Shown here: positions 23,900 through 36,429 of the stretch, piece by piece
How positions within the stretch are numbered: position 1 is the first letter of the stretch
Layout of the letters: each line of letters begins with the position of its first letter
Source: Phlebiopsis flavidoalba
Taxonomy: Eukaryota; Basidiomycota; Agaricomycetes; Polyporales; Phanerochaetaceae
Assembly (NCBI GenBank): GCA_035772785.1
Contig: JAOCPU010000069.1
Location: 96,299-160,298 of the forward strand
Direction of reading: 5' to 3'
Length of the DNA: 64,000 bases
Program-made: the position numbers and the translations under genes
Notes under the pieces: generated by a model
What the model saw: only the letters and a program-made list of their open reading frames with translations
Databases searched by the model: none
Told to the model about the DNA's origin: nothing

Positions 23900-25740
23900 A
23901 TGCGGTACTCTGCGTCCTCGGTCTTATTCTCGCCCCTTCTTGCCCTCGTTGACCGCCGCGTCTCCCATCTCCGACGGCGAAGTCAAGGATGTTCCTTGCT
24001 CGCGAGGACTCTTCTTTGAAGCTCTCTGCACTTTGCTCGCCGCGATGCCGCAAGGCTACCAGAGCCGTCACCTTCGACCTGAAGAGTTTACATGCCCCCA
24101 GTGAAGCGGGATAGCGTCGACGTTGGACAGATGGCGACCTTCACTAGCGGGGTGTCCCACAACCTACGCGAGGCGCTCTTGGCGCTACGTTTCCTCGGCG
24201 GCCAGCAACCACGAGCTCGATGAGCAGAACGTTGACAACGTCGCGGCTCCTCTTATGATGCGGGTTGGTGTCTGTCAACCATGCCTCGATGCGTTCCCTA
24301 TTGAATTATCGTCCCACAGGTACTGTTCCAAACCTGAAATGGAGTATGTGTCCCTGTCACATACCCGTCTTCTCAAGGTTCGCACCAATACATTGCATTT
24401 GTATATCTTGTGACTGTAACTGACCGACCTCCATCACAGGGAGGCTGGGTACGCGAGCAAGTCATCACGGATCTCCCACCCTGTAGGTCGTCGCGAGCAG
24501 CTCTCCCTGCGTCGTGCTAATCCGTCCATCCAATCAGCCAAGGATATCACGCGCTGGTGCTGAGCTGCGATGGCGCCAAACGCATATCGCGAGCTGTAAG
24601 AATCACCCTCCACCTTCTTTTTGACCTACGCTGATGCTTCTTTGCCAGGCACTGGCATCGTGTCGCGGAGTGGGGGGCTACATCCTTCGGTGGTGGTACC
24701 GGTCGCATCACCGCCATCGACGAGAACGGAAAGAATTTCATCTCTGATATTAAGGGCCCTCTGAACGGTTCTGACCCTGACATCTACTAGTAAGCGATCG
24801 TGGTTGCGGTACGGTGGGACGGACAATGCTGACCACTTCGCGCGCAGCTTCCCACCTGGTGTGCCGCCACAGCATCCAAGCGCTCGATGATGGCCTTGAG
24901 ATCCTTCTCATCTTCACGGACGGCAACTTCGACGCGACAGGCACCACGTTCATGCTTTCGGATTGGCTCGTGCACACTCCCCTCGAGGTAGTCGCTAAGA
25001 ACATGGCATGAACGCAAGCGTCTGGTGGCGAAACATGCCCCCGAAGGACCCGTACATTTACGAGAGCACCAAGGCGCCGCCCGCCTCTTGGCCCACGCGC
25101 CGCGGAAGAGTTCATCGAGAGCCCCCGCAGGCACCATCCCGGCTAGCCAGTTTGTCTTCGAGCTGTCCAAGCAAGAGAAGACTATGGCTCCTGGCGGCGG
25201 AGGATGGGTCAAGATTCAGGACTCAGCCACCAACTTCCCTATCTCGACCTTGCTCGCGAGTGCCTCTCGTGTACGTCGAGCCCAACGGTCTTCGGGAAAT
25301 GCACTGGCACAACAACGATGGTGCGTCCTCGTTTCTTTCTTCTGATGCCAATTTGTCCTCATTCCTTCTTTCTAGAATGGGATGTACATCATCAGCGGTA
25401 CCGGCCGTGCAACCGCGTTCGCTGGCTCCAGCACGGCGCGGACCTTCGACTTCCAGGTACGTCTTTTTCTCCATGCCCGTATGCTCCAACTTCTGACAAC
25501 GTTGTCCAGAACCGGCGATACTGGCGTGTTCCCGACCTCGTACGGCCACTACATCCAGAACACACCTCCCCCACCGAGCCTCTCATCTTCCTCGAGCTGT
25601 TCAAGGCGCCGAAATTCATCGACTTCAGTGCTTCGCAGTGGATGGCTCTCACACCTCCTCAAATTGTCGCTGATCTCCTTAACGTCCCCACCGAGGCTGT
25701 CTCGGCTATGACCAAGCAGAAACAAGTACTTATTGCTTAA
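23900..25740 (+). CDS. Oxalate decarboxylase (secreted bicupin)
   Basis: Oxalate decarboxylase (EC 4.1.1.2) converts oxalate to formate and CO2 with Mn in two cupin domains. The start at 23900 gives a signal-like MRYSASSVLFSPLLALV. GGWVREQVITDLPP near 24440 is the family signature ahead of cupin 1. Cupin 1 shows HWHRVAEW after an intron ending TTGCCAG, then GGGTGRITAIDENGKNFISD, YFPPGVP, HSIQALDDGLEILLIFTDG and LSDWLVHTP. Cupin 2 shows LREMHWHNND, intron, EW, YIISGTGRATAFAGSSTART, an intron at GTACGT, then GVFPTSYGHYIQN, EPLIFLELFKAPKFIDFSAS and QWMALTPPQIVADLLNVP. It ends with a TAA at 25740. Single-base slips lie near 24570, 24860, 25380 and 25565. White- and brown-rot fungi use such enzymes to control oxalate. 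Confidence 0.9.
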
Positions 25741-25978
25741 TGATTTGTAGATGTACGAGCTGTATAGTGACTGTCTCGTTATTGCTTGTCTCCCTGCGTT
25801 TAGACTCACTTATTCATATTCTTCGGTATACGCGCAGCGGAAGGGGTTGTTGTTGTACTGCTATTCTCTAGTTTCATGTCGTGTTGTACCCGCTCATAAT
25901 CTATCTCTATCATCTCAACTTCTTATCTACTGGCTGCGCGGCAAGAACGACACAAGGGCATATCTGCAACAAAGTCCG

Positions 25979-28305
25979 TTAAGTAAGGTATCCGGCAAAG
26001 TGACAAAGTGTGCAATCCGCGTACTTTCCGTTCACGCGCCATTTCTCGCCAGAACGCGTCGAGCCTGTCCGCGACCTCTTTAGCCACGCCGACGACAACG
26101 TCGGCCTTGTTTGTCCGAAGACTGAGGATTGGAAATCCCCAGCCAAGGGTCCTGACAATTCATGAGTTAGCGAACAGTAGGGTTGCGCCACATAAGCGCA
26201 CGCACCGACTGCCGTATCGAACGGCGTCGACACGGGCCACCGAATATCGCCTGTACAACTTCCGGTAACTGGTGGAGGTTGTGTCACTTCAGCTCGGTAA
26301 CAAGCGAACGCGAGCATGCTGCCTTACTTCAAGTCACCCTGCATTGATAGACAATTCGGAATTTCAGCAAAACGATGACGGGCCGCCTGTGATGGATCTC
26401 AGCACCTTTAATATGACGAGTGAACTCGCTTTGAGATCGGACCAAAGCTCAGGCGCCTTATCCTTGAGATCCCAGTACGGCCAGGGTCCGGTCCAGAAGT
26501 TTGCCTTTGCCAAGTACGTCAGCCCCACGGCTCTAGCGAAAGCATATGGCACACATGCACCTTGTCGTTGGCATATCCCAGCGGCGTGTCCGTAGGCACA
26601 CTGACAGCGCGAAACACACCAGAATCAAGGTACGATTGCCAACGGGCGACCATCGTCACTTGAGGTGCTCGTGTCCCTCCCGTGGACGGAGGCGTGGCGT
26701 CTCCGGCGGCCTCTGTGGACTTCGTAAAGAACGTCTCGGATTGAAGCGATGGAATGGTGGACTTGAAGTCCGGCGGTGTCACGTCTGAGACGAACCATGG
26801 GATGAGTTTGGGACTGCACCATGCGGACTCAGCGTAAGCGGTGGAGGATAAACGGGCTAGGGGCGCACTGAAACACAACACGGGACACATAGGGCGTGTA
26901 CGTTACTAGAAAGTCGGCAAACACGAAATCCGTGAAGAGCTATTGGCCTGGTCAGCGTACCTCGCGAGCTGCTTTAGATATCAATACCTCAAAACCGGCT
27001 AGCGTAGATCTAAGTGAGCGCGAGATGGGCGTGGTTGGATGTAACGCGCACCGTTATCAAGGACAAAGTCGACCCGGGTGTCTTTGCCCGAAAGACTCTC
27101 AAGATATTCGATGACGTTCTGCTGATCATCCTTCAGGATGAACTCCTTGCGAGCGGCCTGCGCGTCTCTCCCGACTGTTTGCAGGGTGGCAATGTCATCG
27201 TGCGAGAGGTGGGTCAGTAGCGAGAGGTCCTAAGAGTGTCATGGAGTGAGCCGCGGTTGCGGTGCGGGCTTGTGGCGAACATACGGTGGCATTACCCCTA
27301 CAAGTACGCATGGTCGGTCTTGATAGTGGAAAAAATATATCTGGCAAGAACATACCAAAGACACATCTGTATCATCTCCTTGAACAAAACGGCAAGTTTA
27401 GCGGGGTCGCTCTGCAGTGCATCTTTCTCCGCTTCAAGTTCATGGCATCGTACCCGCCAGTTCTGTCCAAAACAAAAACGGCGTCATTACATCGGTCTGG
27501 CGAATCATATCCGTCCACTTACGATATATTTGCCTTAGCGCTCCCGCGGAATGTTTCTTGTTTCTGGGTGTAGAACGGGTCAAACTCGCGCCAATGAAGG
27601 GTCTGGGCAAAGAACGAGCGAATAAGACGGTATCTGCACAATTTCAGCCCATAAACCATCCGCCGCGAGACGTGAGACGACTACAAGTAACACCTGTTAC
27701 ACGTCTATTCATTCCATATAGTGAATAAAGTCGATATGATTGGCTTACTCTGCGAACAACCATGGAGCAGTAAACCACGGTGTGTTCTTTCCGTCGCCAG
27801 CGAGTTTGTCGAGATCCTGGTTGTACTCTTGAGCATACGATTCGCCATCTGAAGGTATGGATCTGGATGCACGATGAGGGAAGCACGTCAAGCCAGGAGA
27901 TGAAAAGCACGCACTCGAGAGCCCGGTCCCTGGCCATGTCATACTTCAATTTGCTGATCTTCTCAATGATTGCCTTGCCCTCAGTAATCCTCGCTTCAGC
28001 ACAGGTTGCTTCCCTCGCCGCCGGCTGGAAGAGTGTGCAGCGACACGCCGATCTCGTGTGGTCAATCTTGTAGATCGTGTCGATGATTCCCGTGAGGATG
28101 ACAGGCCATCGCTTCACAACTGTCTCGTAGCTATAAAGCAGCGAGCCTCATCTCAGCATCTATGCCTTCAGAAGTTGGGAAATGTTCCAGTTACCCGAAT
28201 CTGTAGGCCTGTATTGAGAAGAAAGTAGTCAACTACTATGGGCAAGGACAAGACAAACCCAGATTTGTCCGTGGGATCGTACGGAGGGAAGGGCGGTTCG
28301 AACAT
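25979..28305 (-). CDS. ARMT1-type DUF89 damage-control phosphatase family protein
   Basis: The start at 28305 gives MFEPPFPPYDPTDKSG followed by an intron. The next exons carry YETVVKRWPVILTGIIDTIY, GKAIIEKISKLKYDMARDRA, IPSDGESYAQEYNQDLDKLA and NTPWFTAPWLFAE. Then come LTHLSHDDIATLQTVG, EFILKDD, RVDFVLDN, FELLADLVFADFLVT, KLIPWFVSDVTPPDFKSTI, LTYLAKANFWTGPWPYWDL and LRTNKADVVVGVAKEVADRL, with GEKWRVNGKYA near the stop. This order is that of the ARMT1/DUF89 family: metal-dependent phosphatases acting on sugar phosphates (the human protein has also been described as a glutamyl carboxyl methyltransferase). The DN pair in VLDN and the later Asp are the metal-site residues expected for the fold. 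There are about eight introns. The gene is divergent from the M28 peptidase (298 bases between starts) and convergent with oxalate decarboxylase. The 3' end is approximate. Confidence 0.88.
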
Positions 28306-28603
28306 GGTTTAGAGTAGTATAATATTCTGAATTCAAGAGCTTGAGGAGTTGGGTCTCAAAAGGAGAGTCTCCCACTCGAGGTCGAGGAGAAGAACGAGAA
28401 GGTTAGACGCGCATTGCATCATCCACGCGGATTGATCATTTTGGGTTTGATGCGCCTGTTTGATGCGCCCTCATCTCCGGATAACGGCTAGATGCACCCG
28501 CATGGTCAGTTGTTATCGGCAAGCCGTCTCGAGCCGCGTCGTCTCACACCCGTACACCCTACCCCATCACACACGAGCACGACCCGCTACGTCGCGAGCA
28601 GAC

Positions 28604-30423
28604 ATGCTCGCCAACACTCTCGCGCCGTTCATTCTTCTAGTTTCGAAGCAGCTGCCAGCGAGCACACAGCCGCATTCTTGTCTCGAATATCACGGCACCT
28701 CCACAACGGGCAAGTACAACATTCTTCGGGACGGTCGATGAAACCTGCATAACAGATGCCGTGCCGCTCATGGAGTCTGGCAGCTTCGTTGCCGTGGACT
28801 ACAATGCTCGGGTCTGAGCTCGTCTGGCTCGAGAGCGAGTCCGAAGCGATAGATGAGTCGTTTGCGAGCCAAGTCTCTCGACCTCCTACGACGCGGTAAC
28901 GCTGTTCCTCCAAAGTCCAAATTCTGAAGAGCTCTGCCGTCGTCAGCTACGCTGAACAAGGCCAGCAAATCATGTACGAAGATCCGTGTGCCGACGTACT
29001 TCAAGTGCTTCACCAAGACCCTCACTCTGTGCTGCTCCCGCGTCGACCGTACTCTCGCTGCGTCCATCGATACCCACCTTCCACCACACTGGAGGTCCAT
29101 GACGATATCTCGCGAACCTCAACAACTGGTACCTGTACCTACTTCCGCCGTAGAACGCGTCCGGAAGATCCTCAAGCAAACGAAGTTTGACCCAGTGGTC
29201 GCATCCCTTGTAAACAAGATCTCTACTACAGACCTGAAGAACGATATTCGCTATCTGACTGGCGAAGATCCTAAGTCAAACATTCTGTCTCGCCACTCGT
29301 TCTCGGACGGCGTGCATGTTGCGGCTCATTGGATCAAGGGACTCTTCGAGCACACTGGTGCTACCTGCGAGCTCCGTCCTTTCCTCTCTGGTTTTTTGGA
29401 CCTAACGTCATCTGGTGAGCATTGGCGTCATTTGGCGCGATATGGGCGACTAATTCATGTTACAGCTCGTTCCCCTCGACGGTGAACACCACGGAGACGA
29501 TCCTCATCAGCGCCCACTACGACAGCCGCGGCTCCTTCGGCAGCCACAACGCGTGCTCCTGGTGGAGACGACGACGGTAGCGGGACCGTCGCGCTTCTTT
29601 CGATCGCCCGTACCATCGCCAAGACCGGCGTCACCTTCAAGAAGAACGTACAGCTTTGTGCCTTTGCGGGAGAAGAGCAGGGACTCCTCGGCTCGCGTGC
29701 CTACGCTCGTGCGTTTTCTCCCGCTTTCCGATGCAGCTGTATGATCTGAGATACGTGCAGGCGAGATTGCGTGCAAAGGGAGCAGACCTCACGTTGATGG
29801 TCCAGGCGGACATGCTCGCGTACCACAAGGCTGGCGAGCCCCCACAGCTTGGCCTCCCCGATGTGTACGTCGTCCCGCGCTTTGCTCGAGGTTTTTGCGG
29901 ACGCTGGAGGCTTATGTATTCAATCAGCATCGGTACACCGGAAGTGACACAGCTAGTCGCCAACCTCTCGGCGATATATAGCCCTGAGTTGACCGTCGGC
30001 TATACTCCTGCGTGCTGCAGTGATCACCAGGCGAGTGACATCACTAGTGCTTGATTGCTCAATTCTCATGGTTCTGCCCGTCGGCGGCTTGTAGAGCTTC
30101 CACGAGCAAGGCTTCCCCGCGACCCAAGTCTTCGAGCGCGCGGAACCAATCGTAGATCCTATGTATCACAATAGCGGTATGTCCGTTGATCTGCTCGAGG
30201 CTCCACAACTCAACCTCTTGCATCAGGTGATCTGAGCGACCGTGAGGGCTATGATTTCGAGCAGCTGAGGTCCATTGCCAAAGTGCAGGTATGACTTCCT
30301 CTCAATATGCACGCAGAGCTTTCACTCACCGTACTCTAGTTCGCCACCCTACTGCCGCTGCTGGCTATGAAGTTCCAGAAAACGCACAATGATCGTACAT
30401 TGTATATAGGGGTACTCGTATAG
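28604..30423 (+). CDS. M28 family zinc aminopeptidase, secreted
   Basis: The start at 28604 gives a hydrophobic leader MLANTLAPFILLVS. The middle part includes PVPTSAVERVRKILKQTKFD, LVNKISTTDLKNDIRYLTG and SFSDGVHVAAHWIKGLFEHT. The catalytic domain has ISAHYDSRGS (first zinc His), GGDDDGSGTVALLSIARTI (bridging Asp), LCAFAGEEQGLLGSRAYA (catalytic and ligand Glu), LMVQADMLAYH (Asp ligand) and, after an intron, SFHEQGFPATQVFER...YHNSGD (last His). The C-terminus MKFQKTHNDR...GVLV ends at 30423. These are all five metal-site positions of the M28 fold. Frame slips occur near 29560 and in the 28750-28950 region. It probably releases N-terminal amino acids outside the cell. It runs towards the SGNH esterase and ends 63 bases from that gene's stop. 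Confidence 0.88.
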
Positions 30424-30486
30424 AGGTGCCAAGGTGTATAAACCACTTTTGTTATCGACAGACCTGCAGAGTCTTGCGGAACTGCT

Positions 30487-32111
30487 TCAAGCCACCACTT
30501 TTGTCGCCCATGAGGACTCAGGATGTAGCCCCCAGTTCTTCAGCCACGTCTCGAAACAGACCCGCAATCTTAGCATGGCCGGCCTCCGTGGGGTGGGTGT
30601 TGCTGCAGTCCGAGGTTCAGCTCTTTCTATGCAGGGCATCTGTGGGAAGCACACTCACTCGGGAAACACGTCCTCCCAGCTGACCCATCCAGTTGTATTG
30701 ACGAGAAAGACATTCTTGTCACCAAGTGTATGTCTAGATGCTGATTAGAATTTCTATGCGCGGGCATGACGGTGTTCGCACCTCTCTTCTACGATCTTTC
30801 TCATAGCTCCCGGGGTAGTAGTAGCTGATGCTGCCGTCTGCCGAAGGCCAGCCCCACTGACAAACCCGTATCATTCCCCGGGCTTCAAATGTTCGCAATG
30901 TGCTACTCACCGGCGTGAACACCAGAATTGGCTGAATAGGATAAAGTGTGCGCAACCGTGTGATGAAACTTAAATACGTCTGGACCGCATCTGGTGAGGA
31001 AGCCTCCAGTGGATGATCATGAACCTTACCTGCTCAAAGTCTGCCGCCGTGACGTTCTGTGAGGCGTCATTGGCACTGGTTCTCACGTTAAGCTCTCTAG
31101 GTATTTCAGCATGACACTCATCTCACCCGATGTGTATTACGACGTGAGTCGGGGGAGGCTGGTCCCGAATAAAGTTCCAGGGGGTGTGTATAAAGTTGTG
31201 ATCCGTCGTGTAGTAATACCCAGTGTCTTCGGTCTGACAGGATATCGATCTTTGTTTTGGTGGATAGGGACGAGATGGAGTAACGTACCTGGAAGTATTG
31301 GTAACTAACACCGTGGACGTTTCCCCACGCCGGAATGTCCTTGGAACTGTGAGTAAACTCGATGGGCGGATGCAGAGCAGTAGAGCAAGTGTACCTTGAG
31401 AGCAGCTCCAGGTTGCGCATTTACTCTGAGCTCAGCTTTAAAGTTCTCGGAGGTGAGAACTGGCCATGCTTGGAGGACCCCTTGTTCGAGATATTGGCCC
31501 TGCAGTGACGTGTTCAGCCGACAGTAAAGATGATCAGCACAAGAGTACGCACAGCTGATAGAGAGTCCCCAATGACTTGAAAAACGCAGCCTCGAAGGGG
31601 TATAGGGCTTTACTTGTGCCTCCTGTGATTTCTATGAGTGTCGCTTCTCTTGGGGGCAGAGGTAGAGAGCAAACCTCATTGAGCACAATTGACTCAAGCT
31701 GCATGCGATTGTTTTGCCATCCCTCAGTCGTGATTCTGACTACGGAGTTTCACACGGCCGGTGCTGCCATTGAGTGGAATAACATTGGATCCTTCTGATA
31801 CATTGACTGTCGTGTACGGCCCGTAGTCGACGGACACTCCGACCGAAGTCAGAGGCGAGGTAGTGTGGGATCCCAGAGTGAGCCTCAACGACTTCAGACT
31901 CTCAATGTTCAGTTGGAATCCAGACCCAGCCCTGATTATCTTAGTCAACGAACCTGACCTGGGGGAAGGAAACATACCACCAGGTCCCACGGGATGCATC
32001 CCATCGACCGTGGTAAGCAATCAGAGGATCAGAGTTGTGTAAGGTCGTGGATAGAGAGGCCGGCATGCCTCCCAGGGCAAGGGTAAGCGAGCCAAATGTT
32101 GTACAATGCAT
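30487..32111 (-). CDS. SGNH/GDSL carbohydrate esterase (CE2-like architecture)
   Basis: The start at 32111 gives MHCTTFGSLTLALGG as a possible signal peptide. An N-terminal jelly-roll-like domain follows: SDPLIAYHGRWDASRGTWW, intron, AGSGFQLNIESLKSLRLTLG, SVGVSVDYGPYTTVNVSEGS and EGWQNNRMQLESIVLNEG. The catalytic domain has the nucleophile block VIGDSLSA near 31570, an intron, GQYLEQGVLQAWPVLTSENF, YGNVHGVSYQYFQ, TEDTGYYYTTDHNF, PPPTHVVIHIG, LFP-type QPILVF and SISYYYPGSYEK. Then come VFLVNTTGWVSWEDVFPE, an intron, and NTHPTEAGHAKIAGL, which carries the catalytic His. Domain order and motifs match fungal proteins related to CE2, which remove acetyl groups from plant polysaccharides. Substrate is inferred. 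A slip after AGL alters the C-terminal WLKNWGLHPE segment. Confidence 0.85.
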
Positions 32112-33285
32112 GCCGCCGGATTGATTCGCATAACAGCGGGGTTGAGAGCGAGGCTGGGGGGTCCAAATCGTGCGTCTACATGACGGTGGGTATTTCAATA
32201 CTCGACCCAGCACCTCTGCGATTTTTGCCGTCCACATATTCTCCGGGGGTAAACACGTATTTGTGTGAGGTCACGTCACGATGTAAGGGTTCTGCTTATG
32301 TGCGCATGCCCCTGAGTACGCATCGTGACCTCCGACGAAGGACCGGCCGCGCACCGTCAAGTGCAGAGTGGGCTAAGGCCCAAGCTTCCCCTAAAACATT
32401 TGAGTAGACACGGGGAGTACCAGGGAACGAACGATGTCGCGCTCATGTAGGCGTTTAGAATATTGTTTGAAAGCGAAAAGTTTGCATACTCTAGTGTGTG
32501 GGTGGAAGTTTCGGAAATGGGCTCTTGAACCTTTTTTTCCCCGGCGAATTTCCCCAAAATAGGTATCGCCGCGCCACGAAGCGTGAGCGCACGTGAGCTC
32601 CCGCGCGCGCTTTCCATTTGTTTTCAACCACTTCATGTGCCCTCACGTTTGGGAGGCTTGCTCGAAGACGATGTGGTCCCGTTCAGACGACCGTTGAGTC
32701 TGTTTGTGCCAAATGACTCAATATGAACGATAAAGCCACGACACTGTTTGTAAGTACTTACCTTAGTATCTGAATGTTCATTTTGCCAACTTCGATTCAC
32801 AGAAAAGCTCTTGCACGCAATATCACTGGATCTGTCACCATTACGGTTCATCCGTGCGATGGGAGGACTGTTGAACATACGACCATATGGTTAATGCCAG
32901 TCTTTTCTCTGGGATACTGTGAACGTATTAAAGGTCACGCAAAGCATGCCTTCGGAGAGAGCGCTCACCGACAAGACCGGGACGCCAACTGCCCGTGTGA
33001 CGATTATCACCAGATACCTGCCAAAAGGAATCGGAAATCTCCACCGGATTCTTGTGGATGCACTTTACTCGCTGCTTTTGTGGTATGAACGTCCGTTTGG
33101 CTTCTCCGATTTCTGATATATAGAGCGACATAAGCCAAGGAGAGCCTTCCAGTGCCTGTGGAACCCTCCGATATCAATGGAGGGACGGCAGTACAAATCT
33201 CTCCGGTCACGAATTCCTCGACTCTGGCGGCATGCTCGACCCTCTTCATGCGACACCACTAGGGCTGATACAAAACCCATCCCCC
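32112..33285. other. Divergent intergenic region
   Basis: About 1.2 kb between the SGNH gene start and the DUF6533 gene start. No gene is supported. A plus frame at 32774-33088 (104 codons) has no motif. The stretch contains a CACGTGA word near 32590 and a T-run near 32530. Confidence 0.45.
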
Positions 33286-34566
33286 ATGTCCACCCGAGTA
33301 TTTACTTGCTGCTGTGCCCTCCGCTCGATGTTTTGAACATGAAACGCGAGCAGTGAGCTATAGCGAAGGTACGCCGCAGTTTTCATATTGTGACAATTCA
33401 AATTTACGTATTTTTAGTCGCCGCGGTAACGCTTCTCACATGGGACATCATCGTTACTATGTCCGAAGAGAGGTGCGAAAGGCTCTATGCCCTCCCCGTA
33501 ACATATTCAATACCTAACAAGATATGTCGTAGGTGGAGTTGATCTGGCAGTAAGGGAAAATTTGCGAGTCTGGTTCCTTGCATGGCTCAATGTGCGCAAC
33601 AGGAACGATGGACGGCCGCTAATGTGATGTACGTCATTGCCAGATATCTGTCCATGGGCATTTCAACTGTAAGGCAATCTACATGTTTTGGAAGTAACAA
33701 GTATTCATCTGTTGTCAGGTCACTATTGGCCATCAACGTGAAACGGTTCCACTGGCTTACATTTCGATGTGTCGCAATGCAGGAAGTGGAGATGGCTGTC
33801 CAGGCCGTTATTCTTCAACTCATAGTCACTAGCGTGGATGTTATACTCATGATGCGTGGTGCGTCACCATACGTGCGCTTTGATATTTTTAACTTACATC
33901 GTGTACAAAAAACGCAGTATACGCGTTGTATAACAGGAATAGAACCCTCCTCGGCGTGCTGTCTTCCATGTTTGTCGCAGAACTCACGCTCCTTGCGTAT
34001 ATATTGGCCGTCGTGACACCCAAACTGGGGTTCAATGACAACTGTTTTGTGGTCTCAATGCCCCTCTTTATTCGTCGGATATTGGGTGTGTTGTGTCAAT
34101 GCTTTGGAGAGTACCACATTCTTACGCGAGGTTAAGGATCGTGTCTCTTGTTTTTGAAACTGTACTCTTTGCTTTGACATTGTACAAGTTCGGTCTGGCC
34201 GTGCAGCAGGGGTGGGGCAGGCGTCCCGTCATGAGAGAGTTCGTGACGGATGGGACTTGGGCTTACATGCTCATCTTCGGTGAGCTAAACTTTCGCACAG
34301 CACAGATACAATTCCGCTCACAAGCAAGTCTAGTCACTATGTTTTATTAACTCTATGCTAATAATATAAAGTTAGGGGCATGCACTCCCCACTTGCAGGG
34401 AATATGTTTCACGTACGTCATTTTTTGTTTTTTTTTTTTTGCTGTCACAATGAACTTTATTTTTTTTAACTCGTCTGTCGCTAGATGGCTGCTCTCTGTG
34501 GCTCTACAGTTTGCTGTACGTGCCTCGTGGCGATTCATCCCCTACACGGTACTAAATCATTATTGA
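33286..34566 (+). CDS. DUF6533 multi-pass membrane protein
   Basis: The N-terminal part matches the DUF6533 family that is expanded in basidiomycetes. After a first intron ending TTTTTAG it reads VAAVTLLTWDIIVTMSEE (helix 1), then VELIWQ and, after another intron, ERWTAANVMYVIARYLSMGI (helix 2). Later exons give MAVQAVILQLIVTSVDVILM (helix 3), VYALYNRNRTLLGVLSSMFV, ELTLLAYILAVV (helix 4), RLRIVSLVFETVLFALTLYK and FVTDGTWAYMLIFG. Seven membrane segments are usual for the family; no biochemical role is known. The start is uncertain by a frame slip: the ATG at 33287 is one base out from the frame of ARCFEHETRAVSYSE. A run of 14 T at about 34428 lies near the last exon, whose boundaries are weak. 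Confidence 0.75.
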
Positions 34567-34591
34567 TAGAGGCTGGCCGCGAATCGGATCC

Positions 34592-36257
34592 TTAACCCTC
34601 GCGTCGCGCGGCGGACGAACGATTAGCAGTTGATTCCCGTTCAGCATCAGCAGTATCCAATTCGTCAGCATACCGCTCTCTCCCTTTGAGCCGCCTGTGT
34701 CACCCAACATCGCTCATAACTCCACATGATGTCTGCAAGTCGTTTTTCTCTTGGCAATGGCCATCCCCCAGTAAGATCTCACTGGGAAGCTCAAAGAAAT
34801 CACAATTTCACCGTGTGGTAACATCATTCCACAAACTGTCCAAATGATCCGCTAAGGAACTCGCCACAGAAGTTTTCCATCCCAAGTCAATCCACTCATT
34901 CTGAACCATGGGGTCGCGCTGTAGTTCATACATACGATAATAGAAGTACACTAGAACTAATGAAAGAGCAAATGTAACAGAGTTTCTCTTACATCCAGGC
35001 TATTTGATATAGACAAGTTTCCGACCACCTTACGGGGGCTTTCTCTGGTATGAATCCACGTCGCTACTGAGGATGACCCATAGTGAACGTTTTTGCCGCC
35101 GTGGTGACCAGTACAAGAACTGGAATCTCAGCCAATAGAGGATATCGACAATATGCGTGTGTCACGATCAAACGAAAGGGATTCACCGTACTTTTCAATG
35201 TACACACCTTGGCATGCATACTTACTTGCACAATCATAGAGTAGACACGATCGAAATCTGAATTATCCGTTTCGCAGGGTGGAAATAATACATGTTTGGT
35301 CACAGCTACCATTCTATTGACGTCGTCCTCGTGTCGGGGATAGGGCGAACGACATGTCCTTTCACACCAGTACCCTACGGACGACCAGCTTTACACAAAA
35401 CGAACAATGTGAAACATTGCAACGGTAAATCTGATCGGTGGCGCCGGAAAGATAGTCGGTTGTGACTGTGATAGTCGTGTATCGAATGGCTGCGAGTTCT
35501 TGTAGGTACCTCTATGGTGAAGCCAAGGCACTGTCGCGTTTGTAGACAAATTCTCGAGTGTTGCGTCAACGTTCGTCTGAATGCCGAATTGGTTGTCGGA
35601 GAAACGCCAAAGGCCATACTTTATCATGAACCCTGCGCATAGTGAGGAGTGTTTATTCAACGACCAAAATGAGGCACTAAAAACAACGCACCTTTGCTCG
35701 GGTCATCATGCCTTAATGACCTTCATGGCAATGCTAGCCCTTCGAGAGCAGTATTCACTGAAAAGGAGTGTTAGTAAAAGTAGCAATGAATTCTGCAACA
35801 TCAAGAAATAGAAAAGCACCGTTTTCATAAACGTATCTATCGTATCGTGAGATCGAGTCCTTCGAGGGCACTGTAGTGCCATCAGGCAATCTTGACAGTG
35901 TCTAGAACCTGATAAGTGAGACCGGTGACAACGACGATAGAAAAGCACGTAGTCATACCACTAAGACCGGGAAGTTTCTTTGCTTCCCATTGCTTCCCCT
36001 CTCCTACAGCTGCGTTGATCGCTGTACCAGTCTACTATGAGGTAATCGTCCGTGACCCAGCTGTGTATGTCGACCTGGAGGGTGTATTCCTTCCAGATGA
36101 TGACGTGGATCAAGATGTACACAAGTACCGTCAGGATCGCGCCAACAATGATGGCCACCCGACGACAGTGCTGAAGACCGCCGCAAACGCCTCTGTAGCG
36201 ATCCCTTCCGCCAAAATCTCCGCACACAGCAGCCGACGCCGCCTCATCAAATGTCAT
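34592..36257 (-). CDS. Unrecognised membrane protein, multi-exon
   Basis: Several minus-strand exons look coding, but I do not recognise the family with certainty. The first has one strong membrane helix (RRVAIIVGAILTVLVYILIH) followed by LQVDIHSWVTDDYLIVDWYS. Later pieces are YGLWRFSDNQFGIQTNVDAT and LENLSTNATVPW, then DVNRMVAVTKHVLFPPCETD with DFDRVYSMIVQ and a GTAAGT donor. Next are YYRMYELQRDPMVQNEWIDL with GWKTSVASSLADHLDSLW, and a charged tail ERYADELDTADAERESTANR ending at 34592. An N-terminal helix followed by a beta-rich lumenal part loosely recalls DUF4436 proteins, but the later exons do not support that. Exon joins are not established. It ends tail-to-tail with the DUF6533 gene, about 25 bases apart. 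Confidence 0.45.
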
Positions 36258-36429
36258 TCCTGCGAAGACGGCTTGCGATGAACGTGACGAGGGATCCGGA
36301 GATCTGCTAGGCCGGGCGCGTAAGGAAACAAAACAAGAGGGGGAATGAACGGTAGCTGATGCAGAGGCGGTCAGATTACCCCATTTTCAGGGGGGTCGCC
36401 CGTGCCACTTGTATGTTTCGAGAGGCCGA

